Positions 36,481 to 45,427 of a DNA stretch of 64,000 nt are shown here, piece after piece. The DNA lies in the NCBI RefSeq assembly GCF_916858675.1, contig NZ_CAKASM010000021.1, positions 1 to 64,000 on the forward strand. The letters run 5' to 3'. Source of the DNA: Sphingomonas sp. Leaf21. GTDB lineage: Bacteria; Pseudomonadota; Alphaproteobacteria; Sphingomonadales; Sphingomonadaceae. The stretch's first letter is position 1; each line of letters opens with the position of its first letter. The notes under the pieces are model-generated. The model worked only from the letters and a program-made list of their open reading frames with translations. It was not told where the DNA came from and made no database searches. Made by a program: the position numbers and the translations under genes.

Positions 36481-38238
36481 TTACACCAGCGCCTTGGCCT
36501 CGTCGTCCATGGTGCCCGATACCTCGTTGGCCTGTAGGATCATGTCGGTATGCGCAGCCCCCGACGGGATCATCGGGAAGCAGTTGGCGAGTTTCGCCAC
36601 GCGGCAGTCGACGATCACCGGTCCGTCATGGTCCAGCATCGCGGCGATGCCGTCCTCCAGCTCGTGGCGATGTTCGATCAGGATACCCTTCCAGCCATAG
36701 GCCTCACCCAGCTTCACGAAGTCGGGCAGGCTGTCCGAATAGCTTTCGGCATAGCGGCTCTCATAGGTCAGTTCCTGCCACTGGCGGACCATGCCCATAT
36801 ATTCGTTGTTCAGGATGAAGATCTTGACCGGCAGGCGATATTGCGTCGCCGTCGCCAGTTCCTGGATGTTCATCTGGATCGAGGCTTCACCCGCGATGTC
36901 GATCACCAGCGCACCCGGATTGCCGAGCTGCGCGCCGATCGCGGCGGGCAGGCCGTAACCCATGGTGCCGAGGCCACCGCTGGTCAGCCACTTGTTCGGC
37001 TTTTCGAAGCCGAAATGCTGCGCGGCCCACATCTGGTGCTGTCCGACCTCGGTCGTGATGATCGGCTGGCGCGCCCTGGTGGCGTCGTACAGCGCGCGGA
37101 TCGCGCGCTGCGGCATGATCGCGTCGCCAGTCTCCGGGAAGGAGAGGCAGCCGACCGCGCGCCAGCCCGCGATGCGACGCTGCCATTCGGTCGTGTCCGG
37201 CCTGGGATGCTGGCGCGACTTCCAGATGCGCACCGCATCCTCCAGCGCGTGGCCGACATCGGCGATGATGGCCAGATCGACGCGGACATTCTTGTTCACG
37301 CTCGACCGGTCGATATCGACATGGACCTTGCGGCTGTTGGGGCTGAACGCGTCCAGCCGCCCGGTCACGCGGTCGTCGAACCGGCTGCCCAGTGCGACCA
37401 CCAGATCGGCCTGGTTCATCGCCATATTGGCTTCGTAGGTGCCGTGCATCCCCAGCATCCCCAGCCACTGCGGGTCGCTGGCCGGGAAGGCGCCCAGGCC
37501 CATCAGGGTCGAGGTGACGGGCGCGCCGGTGATGCGGGCCAGCTCGCGCAGCAGCTGCGACGCGGCCGGACCCGAATTGATGATGCCGCCGCCGGTATAG
37601 AGGATCGGGCGTTCGGCGGCCGCCAGCATGTCGACCAGCTGCTCGATCTGGCTCTGGTCGGCCTTCACCTGCGGGCGATAGGTCTTGTGACGGATCGGAC
37701 CCGGCTTCTGGTAGCGGGCGGTGGCGACCTGCACGTCCTTGGGAATGTCGATCACGACCGGACCGGGGCGGCCCGAGGTCGCGATGTGGAACGCCTCATG
37801 CACCACCTCGCCCAGACGCGCGGGGTCCTTCACCAGATAGTTGTGCTTGGAACAGTGGCGCGTGATGCCGACGGTATCGGCCTCCTGGAACGCGTCGGTG
37901 CCGATCAGCGCGGTCGGCACCTGGCCGGTGATGACCACCATCGGGATCGAATCGAGCAGCGCGTCGGTGATGCCGGTGACCGCATTCGTCGCGCCCGGCC
38001 CGGAGGTGACGAGCACCACGCCGGGCTTGCCGGTCGAGCGGGCATAGCCCTCCGCCGCATGGGTCGCCGCCTGCTCGTGGCGGACGAGAATGTGGCGGAT
38101 GCGCCCCCCGTTCTTCGCCGCCCTGAACATGGCGTCGTAGATCGGCAGCACCGCACCACCCGGATAGCCGAAGACGACCTCCACGCCGAGATCGCACAGC
38201 GCCTCGACCAGGATATCGGCTCCGCTTTTCTCGGTCAT
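36481..38238 (-). CDS. ilvB: Acetolactate synthase large subunit
   Basis: 585 aa ThDP enzyme. It condenses pyruvate to acetolactate, or with 2-ketobutyrate to acetohydroxybutyrate. The catalytic Glu is in RHEQAATHAAEGYAR, the ThDP/Mg site in GEASIQMNIQELATATQY with NNEYMGM, and FAD-binding middle domain is present. TEKSGADILVEALCDLGV is the standard start. Leucine/valine supply is shared with leuA nearby. Confidence 0.97.
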   Translation of the reverse strand: MTEKSGADILVEALCDLGVEVVFGYPGGAVLPIYDAMFRAAKNGGRIRHILVRHEQAATHAAEGYARSTGKPGVVLVTSGPGATNAVTGITDALLDSIPMVVITGQVPTALIGTDAFQEADTVGITRHCSKHNYLVKDPARLGEVVHEAFHIATSGRPGPVVIDIPKDVQVATARYQKPGPIRHKTYRPQVKADQSQIEQLVDMLAAAERPILYTGGGIINSGPAASQLLRELARITGAPVTSTLMGLGAFPASDPQWLGMLGMHGTYEANMAMNQADLVVALGSRFDDRVTGRLDAFSPNSRKVHVDIDRSSVNKNVRVDLAIIADVGHALEDAVRIWKSRQHPRPDTTEWQRRIAGWRAVGCLSFPETGDAIMPQRAIRALYDATRARQPIITTEVGQHQMWAAQHFGFEKPNKWLTSGGLGTMGYGLPAAIGAQLGNPGALVIDIAGEASIQMNIQELATATQYRLPVKIFILNNEYMGMVRQWQELTYESRYAESYSDSLPDFVKLGEAYGWKGILIEHRHELEDGIAAMLDHDGPVIVDCRVAKLANCFPMIPSGAAHTDMILQANEVSGTMDDEAKALV

Positions 38239-38323
38239 CGTCTTCGTCCTTCTGCGTCCGTGCCCACTGACGGGGCGTGTCGGGAATGGCGCGGCTACAA
38301 GTTTAAAAAGTGCGCGTCAACCG

Positions 38324-39256
38324 TCATGAACGCAATAAAGTTTCTATTATGCTGCGGCGCACATCAGGGGCGGTGTCGGAAATCGCTGCCCAGCCTGGCC
38401 CCGGCTGATGACGAAACCAGGTGAATTGCCTTTTGGCATAATGCCTTGTCGCGAGCGCGCCTGCGGCCTCCGCTTCGGCGCGGGTCATCCGGCCGTCGAG
38501 CAGCGCGGCGGCCTCGGGAACGCCGATCGCGCGGCGGATCGGGGCATCGGCGGGCAGGTCCTCCCGCGCGAGCAGGGCGGCGGCCTCGTCCAGCCCGTCG
38601 TCCAGCATTTCGCCAAAGCGCCGGTCGATCCGGGCGTTCAGCCATTGGCGATCGGGCAGCAGGATGACGGCGGACAGGGCGATGCGGTCGCCGACCCCGC
38701 CCTCTTTCCGCGCCTGCCATTGGTGCAGCGGTCGACCGGTCGATCGCACCACCTCCAGCGCGCGCGCGACGCGGGTGGTATCGGCGGGGTTGAGGCGGGC
38801 GGCGGCGTTCGGGTCTTCGCGGGACAGCGCCTCGTGCGCGGCGGCGACGGGCAGGGCGCGGACCCCGGCCCGGACGGCCGGATCGATCTCGGGCACCGGC
38901 GCGATGCCCTCGAGCAGGGTCCGCATATACAGGCCGGTGCCCCCGACCAGTATCGGAAGCGATCCCGCCGCCACGCAGTCGTCGATCGCCGCCCGCGCTT
39001 CCGCCGCCCAGCGCGCGGCCGAATAGCCCGTGTCCGCGCCGTCGACATGGCCGAACAGCCGGTGCGGCGCCTGCGCGTCTTCCTCGCGGGACGGTCGCGC
39101 CGTCAGGACGGACAGGTCGCGATAGACTTGCGCCGAATCGGCGTTGATGATCGTGCCGCCGGTCGTCTTGGCGAGATCGAGCGCCAATGCGGACTTGCCG
39201 CTGGCGGTCGGCCCTGCAATGAGCGCGACCCTGGGACCGTCAGGGGAGTTCGCCAT
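38324..39256 (-). CDS. miaA: tRNA dimethylallyltransferase
   Basis: 310 aa from the ATG at 39256; an in-frame ATG at 39262 is also possible. It adds dimethylallyl to A37 of tRNAs reading U-starting codons. The P-loop is AGPTASGKSALALDL, with INADSAQVYRDL and GGTGLYMRTLLEG following, and RHYAKRQFTWFR near the C-terminus. Its start codon overlaps that of serB on the other strand within a CATG palindrome. Confidence 0.95.
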   Translation of the reverse strand: MANSPDGPRVALIAGPTASGKSALALDLAKTTGGTIINADSAQVYRDLSVLTARPSREEDAQAPHRLFGHVDGADTGYSAARWAAEARAAIDDCVAAGSLPILVGGTGLYMRTLLEGIAPVPEIDPAVRAGVRALPVAAAHEALSREDPNAAARLNPADTTRVARALEVVRSTGRPLHQWQARKEGGVGDRIALSAVILLPDRQWLNARIDRRFGEMLDDGLDEAAALLAREDLPADAPIRRAIGVPEAAALLDGRMTRAEAEAAGALATRHYAKRQFTWFRHQPGPGWAAISDTAPDVRRSIIETLLRS

Positions 39257-40145
39257 GTTCATCGCCACGCTGATAGCAGCCGAATCGATCGCCGAGCGCG
39301 ATATTTCCGACGCGGTCGGGAAGATGGCGCCGCTGTGCGAGGTCGCGGACTGGAACTGGATCGACGAAGGGCGCGCGGCGGACATATTTTTCAACGCCGA
39401 CCCGGAATATGCGAGCGGCGTGCTGCACGGATATTTCGCGACGCCCGAGCATCGCACCGATGTGGTGATCCAGCCCGCGATCCATCGGCAGAAGCGTCTG
39501 CTGGTCGCCGACATGGACTCGACCATGATCACCGTCGAATGCATCGACGAGCTGGCCGATTATGCCGGGATCAAGGATCAGGTCGCCGAGGTGACCGAGC
39601 GGGCGATGCGCGGCGAGCTCGACTTCGCCGCCGCGCTCGACGCGCGCGTCGCGTTGCTCGAAGGACTGGACGAAGGAGTCATCGCGCGCTGCCTGGCCGA
39701 GCGGGTTACGCTGATGGCCGGGGCTCGCGCGCTGGTCCGCACGATGAAGGCGCGGGGCGGTCATGCGATCCTGGTGTCGGGCGGCTTCACCCGCTTCGCC
39801 GAGCCGGTCGCGGCCGAGATCGGGTTCGACCGGGCCATCGCCAACGTTCTGGAGATCGCGAACGGCAAGCTGACCGGCACGGTGCGCAAGCCCATCGTCG
39901 GATCCCACACCAAGGAGCAGACGCTGCTCGCCGCGCTCGACGAACTGGGGATCGGCGCGGCGGAGAGCATGGCTGTCGGCGACGGCGCCAACGACCTCGC
40001 GATGATCCGCCGGGCGGGCCTCGGGGTCGCCTATCGCGCCAAGCCGATCGTCGCGGGCGCGGCGGCGGCGCGGGTGGACTATGGCGACCTCACCGCGCTG
40101 CTTTACGCGCAAGGCATATCCAGCGCGCACTGGATCACCGCCTGA
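39255..40145 (+). CDS. serB: Phosphoserine phosphatase
   Basis: 296 aa HAD enzyme, the last step of serine synthesis. The nucleophile motif is VADMDSTMITVECIDELAD, with GARALVRTMKARGGHAILVSGG and GDGANDLAMIRRAG completing motifs II-IV. An N-terminal ACT-like region precedes the catalytic part. Start overlap with miaA means the promoters must lie inside each other's coding sequence. Confidence 0.95.
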   Translation: MFIATLIAAESIAERDISDAVGKMAPLCEVADWNWIDEGRAADIFFNADPEYASGVLHGYFATPEHRTDVVIQPAIHRQKRLLVADMDSTMITVECIDELADYAGIKDQVAEVTERAMRGELDFAAALDARVALLEGLDEGVIARCLAERVTLMAGARALVRTMKARGGHAILVSGGFTRFAEPVAAEIGFDRAIANVLEIANGKLTGTVRKPIVGSHTKEQTLLAALDELGIGAAESMAVGDGANDLAMIRRAGLGVAYRAKPIVAGAAAARVDYGDLTALLYAQGISSAHWITA

Positions 40146-40179
40146 ATCGACGGGACAGGCACGCAGGACCGGCCGACCC

Positions 40180-40297
40180 ACACGCCATTCCCCCCTTGCA
40201 GGGGAGGAATGGGGCGCGAGCAGCCTGCCTGTCCTTCCCTCGCCCCTCGTGGAGGGGAGAGGGGAGAATAAGCTGAATGTCGACCGGGCCTTTAGGG
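40180..40297. repeat. Palindromic repeats including an element shared with 62.3 kb
   Basis: A palindrome (attccccccttgcaggggaggaat) is followed by 'cctgtccttccctcgcccctcgtggagggg' and 'ataagctgaatgtcgaccgggcc', nearly identical to the element at 62294-62382. The right end overlaps the stop of the leftward SPOR gene at 40292. Confidence 0.65.
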
Positions 40298-41323
40298 AAC
40301 GACCACCACGCAGGGCTGGCCCGAGCGGCTGCACGCCGCCTGTGCCTCGCCGCGACTGGGGTAGCCCCCGGCCTGTAGTCGGGTAACGCCGCCCGTCGTC
40401 ACATAGGAGGGTTGTGCGCCACCAAGGCGACCGCGAACCCGTTGCCACAGCGCGCTCGCATTTTCCCTGTCACGGAACGCGCCAAGCTGGATGCGCCAGG
40501 GGCCTTCGCTTCGGCGGACGGCGGGCGGCGGTGCCTTGGCGACGCGCGGCGTGGCCGGGCGCACGGGCTTGGGTTCAGGCGCTTCCCTAACGGCGGGGGC
40601 GCCCGGCATGGGATAGCGCGCGCCGGGCTTGCCAGTATCCGGCGATACCGTGCGGGTTGCGGCGACCTCCACTGGTTTGGCACGCGAAGGCTCGCTGCCG
40701 ACCAGGACACGAGCTGGCCCGTTCGGCGTCGGGGTAGGCGTGGCGGCCAGTCTGGCGCGATATTGCTGGACCAGCTGCGTGCCCTGCTGCCGGTCGGCGG
40801 GGGTGATATACTGGTCCATCTGCGCCAGCGTTTCGGAGGCGGATTGCAACCCGTCCTGCGATGCCATCGTCATCAGCGCATAGGCGCGGGGATAGTCGCG
40901 CGTCACGCCGTCGCCATTGAACAGCATCGTGCCCAGCACCAGCTCGGCGCGCGGCTCGCCCCGCGCGGCGGACTTTTCCAGCCAGGGGAGCGCCTCGGCG
41001 CGCTTGCCCGCCTGGAACAGTGCCAGCCCGTAATTGTCGGAAGCGGGGATATGCCCCTGCAACGCGGCCTTGCGGAACCAGCTTTCGGCCAGCCCGGCGT
41101 CTACGGGCACGCCGCGTCCCAGCTTATACGCCTGGGCAAGGTTGAACTGCGCATCGGCTTCGCCCGCCACCGCGGGCCCGCGCCATTCCTCGACCGCCTG
41201 CCGGTAATCGCCCCTGGCCCAGGCATCGACGCCCGCCTTCACATCGGCGAGCGCGGGTGCGGCGGCAAGGCAGAGAGCAAGGGCGGTGAACCCTGCGCCG
41301 ACGAGCGGGAACCTGCGCGACAT
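40292..41323 (-). CDS. Sel1-repeat and SPOR-domain protein
   Basis: 343 aa. A signal peptide (GFTALALCLAAAPALADV) is followed by several Sel1/TPR-like helical repeats (AVAGEADAQFNLAQAYKLGR, FRKAALQGHIPASDNYGLAL, AARGEPRAELVLGTMLFNGD), a Pro-rich linker, and a C-terminal SPOR domain (PWRIQLGAFRDRENASALW ... QAGGYPSRGEAQAAC). The product is periplasmic and likely to bind septal peptidoglycan while using the repeats to hold a partner. Confidence 0.88.
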   Translation of the reverse strand: MSRRFPLVGAGFTALALCLAAAPALADVKAGVDAWARGDYRQAVEEWRGPAVAGEADAQFNLAQAYKLGRGVPVDAGLAESWFRKAALQGHIPASDNYGLALFQAGKRAEALPWLEKSAARGEPRAELVLGTMLFNGDGVTRDYPRAYALMTMASQDGLQSASETLAQMDQYITPADRQQGTQLVQQYRARLAATPTPTPNGPARVLVGSEPSRAKPVEVAATRTVSPDTGKPGARYPMPGAPAVREAPEPKPVRPATPRVAKAPPPAVRRSEGPWRIQLGAFRDRENASALWQRVRGRLGGAQPSYVTTGGVTRLQAGGYPSRGEAQAACSRSGQPCVVVVP

Positions 41324-41560
41324 CTTCTTCCCCCAACATGGTGCCCGCCTTCCATGCCCCGGCCCCGGTCGCGGGTAAAGCGGGCTTGGGTAAAGCCTTG
41401 TCGATCCTTAACCATTCTTTAGACGGTTGACCCCTAAATCTCTGACCAAATCGGGGAGATTGGGGACCTGCACGTCAGGCGGTTCTGCGATCCGGCGCGT
41501 CCTGTGACGGCCGGAATAGCGAGCTTGCGCGTGCGTTTCCCGGCCGCCCGTCCAGATCGG

Positions 41561-42934
41561 ATGACCAATATGACGACGTTCCGCACGCTTCTGACTTCCA
41601 GCATCGGGACGCTGATCGTCGGGAGCGTGTTGTCGGGTTGTGCGGCCACGGCGCCCCGTCTCGGCCAGGCTCGCGACGGAGCGAACGGCACCGATCCGAG
41701 CCACGCGACCGCCGCGCTGGCGGATCGGACGCGGCGCGTCCTGGCGCAGCATGACGGCGATGGCGCGGTGATATTGGCCGAGCGGCTGGTCGAGACCGAA
41801 CCGCACCAGGCGGCCTATCGCGCGCTTCTCGGACAGAGCTACTTGCGGGCAGGGCGCTTCGCCTCCGCGCGACAGGCCTTTACCGATGCGTTGCAGCTTG
41901 ATCCTGCGGACGGACGATCGGCACTCAACCTGGCGCTCGCGATGATCGCGGGCGGCAACGGGGCCGGCGCGCGAGCGCTGCTGACCGAACATGCCGGGGC
42001 GATCCCGGCCGCCGACCTGGGGCTGGCGATGACGCTGACCGGCGCCGCATCCGATGGCGTGCGGATCCTCACCGCCGCGGCGCGGGAGCCGGGGGCGACC
42101 GTCAAGACACGGCAGAACCTCGCCTTGTCGCTGGCGCTGTCGGGGCAATGGGACATGGCCCGGATGGCCGCGTCCGCCGACATGGCGCCCGCGGATGTCG
42201 AACGCCGGATGCAGGAATGGGCCGCCTTCGCCAGCGCCGCCAGCCCGGCGGACCAGGTCGCCTCGCTGCTCGGCATCGCGCGCGTCGCCGATGGCGGCCA
42301 GCCGCTCGTCCTGGCGCTCAACGCCGCCCCCTCGGCGGCGGTGATGCAGGATATGGTCCAGGCCCTGCCGCAGCCGGTCGCTGCGCCTGTCGATCGGCCG
42401 CCCGCTGCCACCCGCATCGTCTTCGCCGCGCGGCAGGAGGTGGTGCAACCGCTGTCACAGGCGCCGATGCCGATGGCGACACGACCAACGATGCTACTCG
42501 CCCGCGCGGTCGCGACACCGGTCCCGGTCGCATCCACGGATGCCGAGGCGACCCGCGTCGCGCGGCTGGCGCCCGGCCTCGTCACCACGCCGACGCTTCT
42601 GCGCCGGGCCGAGGAGCGCCGCCATCTGGTGCGTCCGTCAGGCGACTGGAATGTGCAGATCGGCGCGTTCGGGGAAGAGGATGGCGCGCAGAAGGCATGG
42701 TCGCGGCTCGTCCAGCGCTTTGCGGGGCTGTCCGGCTATGTGCCGCAGAGCGGGACGGTCGACGGGCCGGACGGCCCACTTCATCGCCTGTCGGTCGGCG
42801 GGCTTGCGCGCGCGGAGGCCGACACGCTGTGCCACCGTTTCCGCGACGCTGGCGGATCCTGCTTCGTGCGGCGCCAGGCCAATGACCGCATGGCACAGTG
42901 GGCGCGCCCCGGCATCGGGCTGGCCGCGCTCTGA
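41561..42934 (+). CDS. TPR and SPOR-domain lipoprotein
   Basis: 457 aa from the ATG at 41561. A lipobox (IGTLIVGSVLSGC, Cys near residue 25) is followed by TPR-like helices (YRALLGQSYLRAGRFASARQ, AFTDALQLDPADGRSALNLA), a long Ala/Pro/Thr-rich linker, and a C-terminal SPOR domain (WNVQIGAFGEEDGAQKAWSR). The last is about 80 residues. It is divergent from the other SPOR gene with 240 bases between. A division-associated outer-membrane role is inferred. Confidence 0.85.
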   Translation: MTNMTTFRTLLTSSIGTLIVGSVLSGCAATAPRLGQARDGANGTDPSHATAALADRTRRVLAQHDGDGAVILAERLVETEPHQAAYRALLGQSYLRAGRFASARQAFTDALQLDPADGRSALNLALAMIAGGNGAGARALLTEHAGAIPAADLGLAMTLTGAASDGVRILTAAAREPGATVKTRQNLALSLALSGQWDMARMAASADMAPADVERRMQEWAAFASAASPADQVASLLGIARVADGGQPLVLALNAAPSAAVMQDMVQALPQPVAAPVDRPPAATRIVFAARQEVVQPLSQAPMPMATRPTMLLARAVATPVPVASTDAEATRVARLAPGLVTTPTLLRRAEERRHLVRPSGDWNVQIGAFGEEDGAQKAWSRLVQRFAGLSGYVPQSGTVDGPDGPLHRLSVGGLARAEADTLCHRFRDAGGSCFVRRQANDRMAQWARPGIGLAAL

Positions 42935-42938
42935 TCGC

Positions 42939-44126
42939 CTAGACGGCGTCCCCGGCGGCGCGGCCGCTCGCCCAGGCCCATTGAAAATTATAGCCGCCGA
43001 GCCAGCCGGTCACGTCGACCGCTTCGCCGACGAAATACAGCCCCGGCACCGACTTCGCCTCCATGGTCCGTGACGACAACCCCGCGGTCGAGACGCCGCC
43101 GACGGTCACCTCCGCCTTGGCATAGCCCTCGCTGCCATTGGGATGGAACGGCCAGTCGGCCAGCCGCGCCTGCGCCGCCGCCAGCGCCTTGTCGGTCGCG
43201 GCGCCCAGTTCGACGGGCAGCGCAAGCCGTTCGGCCAGCGTCTCGGCCAGCCGGTCGGGCAGATGCTGCGCCAGCGCGCGCCGGGGGCTGGTCCGCGGCG
43301 CCGAGCGCTTCGCCGCGATCAGCCAGTCGGGCGCGCAATCGGGCACGAAGTCGATCCCGATCGCCTCGCCATGGCGCCAATAGGACGACAGCTGAAGGAT
43401 CGCCGGACCCGAAAGGCCGCGATGGGTGAACAGCGCCGCCTCTCGAAAACGGATCCTGTCCGCTCGTGCCACGACCTCAGAGGCGACGCCCGACAGCGAC
43501 CGGAACAGCGTTTCCTCGCCACCCAACGTCAGCGGCACCAGCGCGGGGCGGGGCTCGACCACCTTCAGCCCGAACTGGCGGGCAAGGTCGTAGGCGAGGC
43601 CGGTCGCGCCCATCTTGGGAATGCTCGGCCCTCCGGTCGCGACGATCAGGCTTGGCGCGGTCGCCGTCGTGCCGCCGCGCGTCACGCGAAATACGGTGCC
43701 GTCATGCGTGACGGAGTCGATCGCAAGGCCGAGCGCGATGTCGACCACCCCTCCCGATCGGCCCGCACGGTCGCACTCATCGAGCAGCATCGCCACGATC
43801 TGTCGCGCCGATCCGTCGCAGAAGAGCTGCCCCAGGGTCTTCTCGTGCCAGGCGATGCCATGCGCCTCGACCAGCTCCAGAAAGTCGCCCGGCGTGTAGC
43901 GTCCGAGCGCCGACTTGGCGAAATGCGGGTTCGCCGACAGGAAGCGATCGGGCATGGTGCCGATATTGGTGAAGTTGCACCGCCCGCCGCCGGAGATCAG
44001 GATCTTCTTGCCCGGCGCATCGGCATGATCGACGACGAGCACCCGCCGCCCCCGCTGCCCGGCGGTCGCCGCCGCCATGAGCCCCGCCGCGCCCGCGCCG
44101 AGGATGATCGCGTCATAGGATTGCAT
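42939..44126 (-). CDS. FAD-dependent oxidoreductase of the BaiN/HI0933 family
   Basis: 395 aa. The Rossmann motif is at the N-terminus (AIILGAGAAGLMAAATAGQR), with KILISGGGRCNFTN typical of HI0933/YhiN and a C-terminal GLYFVGEAVDVTGWLGGYNFQWAWASGRAAG. The family's physiological substrates are uncertain; a bile-acid role is known only for gut homologues. The 3' end reads into the SPOR gene region but does not overlap. Confidence 0.9.
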   Translation of the reverse strand: MQSYDAIILGAGAAGLMAAATAGQRGRRVLVVDHADAPGKKILISGGGRCNFTNIGTMPDRFLSANPHFAKSALGRYTPGDFLELVEAHGIAWHEKTLGQLFCDGSARQIVAMLLDECDRAGRSGGVVDIALGLAIDSVTHDGTVFRVTRGGTTATAPSLIVATGGPSIPKMGATGLAYDLARQFGLKVVEPRPALVPLTLGGEETLFRSLSGVASEVVARADRIRFREAALFTHRGLSGPAILQLSSYWRHGEAIGIDFVPDCAPDWLIAAKRSAPRTSPRRALAQHLPDRLAETLAERLALPVELGAATDKALAAAQARLADWPFHPNGSEGYAKAEVTVGGVSTAGLSSRTMEAKSVPGLYFVGEAVDVTGWLGGYNFQWAWASGRAAGDAV

Positions 44127-44204
44127 CGGTGCGCTTTAGGGGGGATCTGGCGGCAGGGATAGGTGTGCCGGTGGACGGCCTCCTGCCCGCTCGCGTCGGG
44201 CGTG

Positions 44205-44750
44205 CGCCACGGGGGGGTGCTCTGCGAGACACCTTTCCCTCCCCTCGATCCCCTCCCGCCTGCGGGAGGGGAGGAAGAAGGGGGCGGGGCTGGCGAATGT
44301 CCCTGCCGCTCGCCACGCGCACGCCCCTCCCGCAGGCGGGAGGGGATGGGGGAGGGGCGGTCCACGGGGGGTGTGCTCTGCGAGGCATCTTTCCCTCCCC
44401 TCGATCCCCTCCCGCCTGCGGGAGGGGAGGCAGAAGGGGGCGGGGCTGGCGAATGTCCCAGCCGCTCGCCACGCGCACGCCCCTCCCGCAGGCGGGAGGG
44501 GATGGGGGAGGGGGCGGGCCACGGGCGGTGCGCTCTGCGAGACACCTTTCCCTCCCCTCGATCCCCTCCCGCCTGCGGGAGGGGAGGCAGAAGGGCGCAA
44601 GGCTGGCGAATGTCCCTGCCGCTCGCCACGCGCACAGCCCTCCCGCAGGCGGGAGGGGATGGGGGAGGGGGCGGGCCACGGGCGGTGCGCTCTGTGAGAC
44701 ACCTCTCCACCCCCTCGATCCCCGCCCGCTCGCGGGTCAAGAGGAAGAAC
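44205..44750. repeat. Tandem array of about 157-bp units (three and a half copies)
   Basis: The word 'tctgcgag' or its variant recurs at 44221, 44377, 44534 and 44691, giving periods of 156, 157 and 157. Each unit holds two palindromes (cccctcccgcctgcgggagggg and cccctcccgcaggcgggagggg) around 'ggctggcgaatgtccc.gccgctcgccacgcgcac'. Open frames through it on both strands are by-products of the repeat. This fills the 627-base gap between the flavoprotein and the Gre-type gene. Confidence 0.8.
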
Positions 44751-44753
44751 GGG

Positions 44754-45209
44754 TCAGGCGACCGTCACTATCTCCAAGGCATCCACCTTGCCGCCGAACG
44801 TCACCGTCTCGCCCTCCATCGCGCCCATCAGCGCACGGGCCAGCGGAGCGGCATAGCCGATCCGGTCATGCGCCGGATCGGCCTCGTCATGGCCCACGAT
44901 GGTCAGGGTCCGGGTCTGGCCGTTCAGCCGGAACGTCACCACGCTCCCGATCCCGACCTCACCCTCTTCCGGAGGCGGTGCGATCTCGGCGGTTGCGGCG
45001 CGGGTGTTCCAGTAACGCAATTCGCGCTGGAGCCGCGTGCGTTGGTCCTCCTCCGACGCCGTCGCCAGCGCCGCCTCGACCTCCGAAACCCTGGCGCGGG
45101 TCAGCGCCAGGCCCTGCGGCGTGACCAGATTGGGGCCGGGCGGGATCGGCAGCTCGAACTTGGGTTCGAGATGTTCCTCATCGGATTCACGGCGAAATGC
45201 GACACTCAT
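44754..45209 (-). CDS. GreA/GreB-family protein
   Basis: 151 aa. The C-terminal FKBP-like Gre domain is recognisable (VGIGSVVTFRLNGQTRTLTI, VGHDEADPAHDRIGYAAPLA, RALMGAMEGETV). The N-terminal part looks like a coiled coil, but its tip lacks the usual GDxSENADY that carries the acids needed to stimulate RNA cleavage; ASEEDQRTR stands there instead. A transcription factor acting on RNA polymerase is likely, classical cleavage activity is uncertain. Confidence 0.8.
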   Translation of the reverse strand: MSVAFRRESDEEHLEPKFELPIPPGPNLVTPQGLALTRARVSEVEAALATASEEDQRTRLQRELRYWNTRAATAEIAPPPEEGEVGIGSVVTFRLNGQTRTLTIVGHDEADPAHDRIGYAAPLARALMGAMEGETVTFGGKVDALEIVTVA

Positions 45210-45361
45210 CGGGGATCAACGCGGCTGGACATGGCGTGGCTCCATGACCGTCGGATCGTTTCGCCGCAAGCACCGGATGGGTGGTTGAGTTTTCCGCCAA
45301 TGGGTGTATAGGGCCTCGCTTTCACGGAACGCAAAGATTCACCCGTGCCGCATGGGTGTAT

Positions 45362-45413
45362 CCGCCAACTAAGAGGGATGGGTCCCTTGGTTCGGCGGTA
45401 CGCGCTCCTTTTT
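45362..45413 (+). promoter_or_regulatory. 5' UTR hairpin and T-run before the DEAD-box helicase
   Basis: ccgccaactaagaggg pairs with tcccttggttcggcgg around an atgg-type loop, followed ten bases on by ttttt, about 15 bases before the helicase ATG (ribosome site ggag). It could be an attenuator or a cold-responsive leader. Confidence 0.5.
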
Positions 45414-45427
45414 CTGTTGGAGTCCCC

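Noticed and set aside
36550..38424. 624-codon plus-strand frame opposite ilvB
   Set aside because: Shadow of ilvB, running past its start into miaA.
44205..44750. Possible CRISPR array
   Set aside because: Units of about 157 bp, with no short repeat and unique spacer pattern, and no cas genes.
44129..45311. Open frames through the 157-bp tandem array
   Set aside because: Period of the repeat is close to a multiple of three, so frames stay open by repetition; translation is low-complexity Arg/Gly/Pro.
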